This document shows, piece by piece, positions 6,401 through 8,033 of a DNA stretch of 8,033 nt (position 1 is its first letter; each line of letters opens with the position of its first letter). This DNA is from Cytophagales bacterium (GTDB lineage Bacteria; Bacteroidota; Bacteroidia; Cytophagales; Amoebophilaceae). The notes under the pieces are model-generated. The model worked only from the letters and a program-made list of their open reading frames with translations, did no database searches and was not told the DNA's origin. The position numbers and the translations under genes are program-made. The stretch lies in assembly GCA_022360235.1 (NCBI GenBank), contig JAKSDE010000385.1, positions 1 through 8,033 of the forward strand. The letters run 5' to 3'.

Positions 6401-8033
6401 AGGAAGGTCGTTACTAGCCCGATCTCCTCTTTGTCCATTAATGCTCTCTCTACTGCTTTGGAGAAGGCCTTCGTTATATCACTTCCCCTTTTGTTGGCCT
6501 CCTTTAATAGAACGCTTACCATAGCGTCAGTACCGTTTTCTACAGCCTCTGTGAGGGCGTTGCTGATCGCTTGGTTGCCTATTGTTACGTTTGGATATTT
6601 TTTCTTGTTCAGGAATTCGGCTACAAGAGTTTCTTCTTTGTCCGTTAATGCTTTTCTTACTGCTTCGGAGAAGGCCTTCGTTATATCACTTCCCCTTTTG
6701 TTGGCCTTCTTTAATAGAACGCTTACTAAATCATCTTCCCCCTGTTTAACTGCCTCTAGGAGTACCCTTCCTAAAGTTTCCTCGCTCATCGTATTAATGG
6801 TATTCACTATTTCCCCCTCTTCATTCTCTACTGCCTTGCCAAGCTCCGTTACGATAGCTGTTTCCTGTATTTTATCACTTGCTTTGCTTAAGAGTACTTG
6901 CACTAAGGAAGTCTGATCCTCCGTAGTGGCTGTTGTGAATGCATCTCTGACAGTTTGCCGGTCTATTTTCTCTCTTGCTTGGGAATGGGCTAGTATTACT
7001 TTTACTACAGCGGTGTTAGGCTCCTCTATTCCTTGCTTCCATGCCTTTTTAACTACTACTTTTTCTTTTACCTGTGCAAGAAGGGTGTCTTTTACTTCGT
7101 TTTGCTCGTCGTTTATGGCGTTCACTATGGCTGTAGCAAGGGTATCCTTTGGCACGGAACCTTGGGCATTTGCTAGGAAGGAGCCTACTACAGCGGCTTG
7201 ACCATCCTTGCATGCTTGATTGAAACACGATGAAATAAGTTCTTTTAGTTTGTTTTTTACTTCTCCCTTACGCAAGAAGAGTCCTACTATAACGCTATGT
7301 CCTTGCTGGCATGCGCTTTGGAATGCTCGTTTTATTACTTCCTTGGCTAGCTTTGCACTTCCCTCAGCTAGCACGCGTTCTACTAGCGCAGTGTTATCTT
7401 CATCGACCGCCTTCTCGAAAATCTTCCCGATGACTTGTGGTTTTATATGCTCATAAATAGCTGCTGTGACTCTCTTACGGTTGGGATCATTTGATTTCAA
7501 TGCCTCTTCCAATACTTCTTGGCTTACCTTATCAGGGGCCTTGTCTAGGAAGATCGTTACTAGCCCGATCCAAACGTTGTTCCTTAAGACTTTGTCTACC
7601 GCTATGTTGAAAGGGGAGGATACATCGTTCAGTTTATCCGATAGACCCTCTAGCAAAGTGCCTACCATCAGTGCATTTTTATGCGCTACAGCACTTGTGA
7701 GGGCTTGGGTGATTGCTTCCTCTCTTAGCTGGGATTTCGACTTATTAACGAGGCAGGTTACTACTTTCTTCCCACCTTTTTCTACAGCCTTTTTCAACGC
7801 CTCTTCCAATGCTTCTTGGCTTACCTTATCAGGGGCCTTGTCTAGGAAGAGCGTTAAGAGTGCGATCTCAGCGTTGTTCCCTAAGACTTTGTCTACTGCT
7901 ATGTTGAAAGGGAATGATATATCGGTAGTATCCTTGAGTCCGTCTAGCAAAGTGTCTACCATCGGCGCATTTCCTTGCGCTACAGCACTTGTGAGGGCTT
8001 GGGTGATTGCTTCCTCCCTTAGCTGGGATTTCG
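3493..8033 (-). CDS. Very large ankyrin-repeat protein, 5' end beyond the window (at least 1512 aa visible)
   Basis: The frame is open from the right edge to a TGA at 3495-3493. The first ATG inside the window (7962) is not the true start: 23 further in-frame codons lie upstream and repeat the pattern seen downstream, so the gene continues past 8033. Numbering from that Met, residues 1 to about 900 are helical repeats of the form A-I-x-x-A-L-x-x-A-V-x(4)-N-x-x-I-V-x-x-L-L, ankyrin-like in register but lacking TPLH. Residues about 948-1489 are some 16 clearer ankyrin repeats, many with TPLH and EIVxxLL. A Cys/His-rich insert lies at 1161-1180 and an acidic Lys/Glu linker at about 1277-1291. 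No catalytic domain is visible. Whether it has a signal peptide like the next gene is unknown. The gene is upstream of, and co-directional with, the ankyrin lipoprotein gene, with a 23-bp gap. A scaffold or host-protein-binding role is inferred from the repeat type only. Confidence 0.93.
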   Translation of the reverse strand, partial: KSQLREEAITQALTSAVAQGNAPMVDTLLDGLKDTTDISFPFNIAVDKVLGNNAEIALLTLFLDKAPDKVSQEALEEALKKAVEKGGKKVVTCLVNKSKSQLREEAITQALTSAVAHKNALMVGTLLEGLSDKLNDVSSPFNIAVDKVLRNNVWIGLVTIFLDKAPDKVSQEVLEEALKSNDPNRKRVTAAIYEHIKPQVIGKIFEKAVDEDNTALVERVLAEGSAKLAKEVIKRAFQSACQQGHSVIVGLFLRKGEVKNKLKELISSCFNQACKDGQAAVVGSFLANAQGSVPKDTLATAIVNAINDEQNEVKDTLLAQVKEKVVVKKAWKQGIEEPNTAVVKVILAHSQAREKIDRQTVRDAFTTATTEDQTSLVQVLLSKASDKIQETAIVTELGKAVENEEGEIVNTINTMSEETLGRVLLEAVKQGEDDLVSVLLKKANKRGSDITKAFSEAVRKALTDKEETLVAEFLNKKKYPNVTIGNQAISNALTEAVENGTDAMVSVLLKEANKRGSDITKAFSKAVERALMDKEEIGLVTTFLSKKKYPNVTIGNQAISNALTKAVTQNNAPIVGILLAGANEKGSDITEAFSKAVEKYGEQGSATIISILLSKENGGKIKIRNCAAINDALTEAVAQNNAPIVGTLLDRFKDTDVSSSFNKAVGKALGDEAKTELVTIFLDKGLAKISKESIKEALRKAVEKRREEVVKALLNKANGKLEKEAITQAFTKAVAKDNAPIVGILLDEANENKSDVTEAFSKAVERALTDKEEIGLVTTFLSKKKSPNVTIGDQAINDALTKAVAQNNTPIVGILLDEANEKGSDITETFSEAVTKALADKEETFIAEFLNKEKYPNVTIEDKAISNALTKAVTQNNAPIVGVLLDEANKIDDQAIKDAFKEAVAKGSECVLDTLLTKANNKIDEQLAEEAIQQKLPEKNGLYIVYRLISKGKLELDKASVQKILTGNYYYTRLHFAVLRGDEEAVDEIINEDSNSVAQKDKEGNTPLHVAAAGGQEAIVKKLIEEKADVNAINNKGQTPPYKAIEQGHEEIVKLLIKEDNVENVVNYSTGASSLSTAAFWRKEKIVTYLIDTCKANGHTRDWDGRTPLYLVANFGHEELVKKLTESGANIHATACRDGFQTPLHMVAYFGKPNIVELLLKKDAQTGVKDRWGRTPLHNAALRWTEHKRDVCYEGHSNCEVCRGYSEVIRLLLDRGARTYAKDKEGRTPLDKAASGKYQAKNGGGETLLHSAVYQGDEKIVAELIAQGARVDAENIDRETPLHWAAYQGYKGIVNKLLEEAKEKEDSEVKEEDKLINKKNKDGETPLHLAVYQGHEEIVAELIAQGARVNAENNGKETPLHSAAYQGYKGIVEKLLEKAKGLINAENESRETPLHKAIFKNDVAIVTYLLDNGADIKKKDKSDLPLLHQAISLGRCSIVEKLIRSDDDLYEKDYQDRTPLHVAVQRGSVDIVALLLERGAKLDEKDKAGKTPLQWAEMLEYTKIVNILKNRS
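3862..4296 (-). repeat. Tandem duplication of a two-ankyrin unit
   Basis: Bases 4063-4296 (residues 1223-1300) and 3862-4062 (1301-1367) encode matching pairs of ankyrin repeats: H-x-A-V-Y-Q-G-x-E-x-I-V-A-E-L-I-A-Q-G-A in the first repeat and AAYQGYKGIV in the second. The first copy carries an extra acidic Lys/Glu insert of about 11 residues (near 1280-1290) that the second lacks. Confidence 0.9.
4423..4482 (-). other. Cys/His-rich loop insert in an ankyrin repeat (possible metal site)
   Basis: Residues 1161-1180 interrupt an otherwise normal ankyrin repeat between its two helices. Cys1169, His1173, Cys1176 and Cys1179 give the pattern C-x3-H-x2-C-x2-C, compatible with a single zinc site. 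Cysteine is otherwise rare in this protein. No named zinc-finger family is recognised, so metal binding is inference. Confidence 0.45.
5365..5772 (-). repeat. 70-residue tandem units, second group
   Basis: Residues 731-866 hold two more units starting S-D-V/I-T-E at 731 and 801. The alternative middle segments appear in the opposite order to the first group (GLVTTFLSKKK type first, AEFLNKEK type second). This group is separated from the first by a divergent unit (about 575-604) and a 96-residue triple unit (605-700). Confidence 0.88.
6163..6690 (-). repeat. 70-residue tandem units, first group
   Basis: Residues 425-600 carry units beginning S-D-I-T-K/E-A-F at 425, 494 and 564. Each continues with K-A-V-x-x-A-L-x-D-K-E-E, a YPNVTIGNQAI segment and a second helix pair; the third diverges after its start. 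Bases 6340-6397 and 6550-6607 are identical (58 bases, offset 210). Two alternative middle segments occur: LVAEFLNKKK and GLVTTFLSKKK. Confidence 0.88.

Larger units (their letters stand above)
5263..8033 (-). repeat. TPLH-less ankyrin-like repeat domain with higher-order periods
   Basis: The whole visible N-terminal part of the larger gene is built of roughly 33- to 37-residue helical units. Two higher-order arrangements are seen. A unit of about 96-98 residues (three basic units) occurs at the window edge, again from about residue 83, and again at about 605-700; 7981-8033 matches 7687-7739 with one difference in 53 bases (offset 294). A 69- to 70-residue unit (two basic units) occurs at 425, 494 and 564 and again at 731 and 801. 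The fold is inferred from hydrophobic spacing, not from a named domain match. Confidence 0.85.

Noticed and set aside
5237..6916. A 559-codon open frame on the plus strand, opposite the large gene
   Set aside because: Its Ser/Leu/Ala-rich protein is the antisense of the repeat units; the same stop-free antisense frame is copied with each repeat. The minus-strand frame has clear ankyrin-like signatures over the same DNA.
7960..7962. ATG at 7962 as the start of the large gene
   Set aside because: The frame is open for 23 more codons to the window edge, and those codons repeat the pattern found at residues about 76-98, so the true start is outside.

Overview
This window is almost wholly coding on the minus strand and holds parts of three consecutive, same-direction genes for very large ankyrin-repeat proteins. 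In transcription order these are: a gene cut by the right edge of the window, whose last 1,512 or so codons are visible (3493 to the edge); a complete 1,139-codon predicted lipoprotein (50-3469); and the first 17 codons of a third gene (53 down to the left edge), identical to the start of the second. The genes are packed tightly (a 23-bp gap, then a 4-bp ATGA overlap), as in one transcript or a tandemly duplicated family. There is no RNA gene, mobile-element enzyme or CRISPR array, and no non-coding stretch longer than the 23-bp gap.

The organism is probably a host-associated or intracellular bacterium. Giant ankyrin proteins in tandem, a bacterial lipoprotein signal, low-to-middle G+C (judged by eye) and lysine/glutamate-rich proteins would fit an Amoebophilaceae-like symbiont (Bacteroidota; Cardinium or Amoebophilus relatives), but no marker gene is present to prove it. 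Rickettsiales or other symbionts remain possible. The standard code with TGA as stop fits.

Right part (3493-8033): a two-part solenoid. About 900 visible N-terminal residues are made of ankyrin-like helical repeats that lack the TPLH motif and are organised in 70-residue and about 98-residue higher-order units. They are followed by about 16 more canonical ankyrin repeats. One of these carries a Cys/His-rich loop insert that could bind a metal.

Left part (50-3469): a lipoprotein signal peptide, a heptanucleotide microsatellite that encodes a heptad (leucine-zipper-like) segment, canonical ankyrin repeats, a long block of about 15 repeats with TPLQ instead of TPLH, a few more canonical repeats, and an unrecognised helical C-terminal tail.

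The most interesting points are: (1) the 10-copy, 7-bp repeat just behind the signal peptide, where gain or loss of one unit brings an early stop, making it a strong candidate for phase-variable ON/OFF switching; (2) the perfectly conserved 59-bp gene-start cassette shared by successive genes, with traces of a shared C-terminal tail upstream of it; (3) 99/198-nt and 210/294-nt internal repeats of very high identity, which would favour recombination and repertoire change; (4) an apparent 14-bp palindrome micro-inversion within one ankyrin repeat. Together they look like a diversifying family of presumably exported host-interaction proteins; that role is inference.
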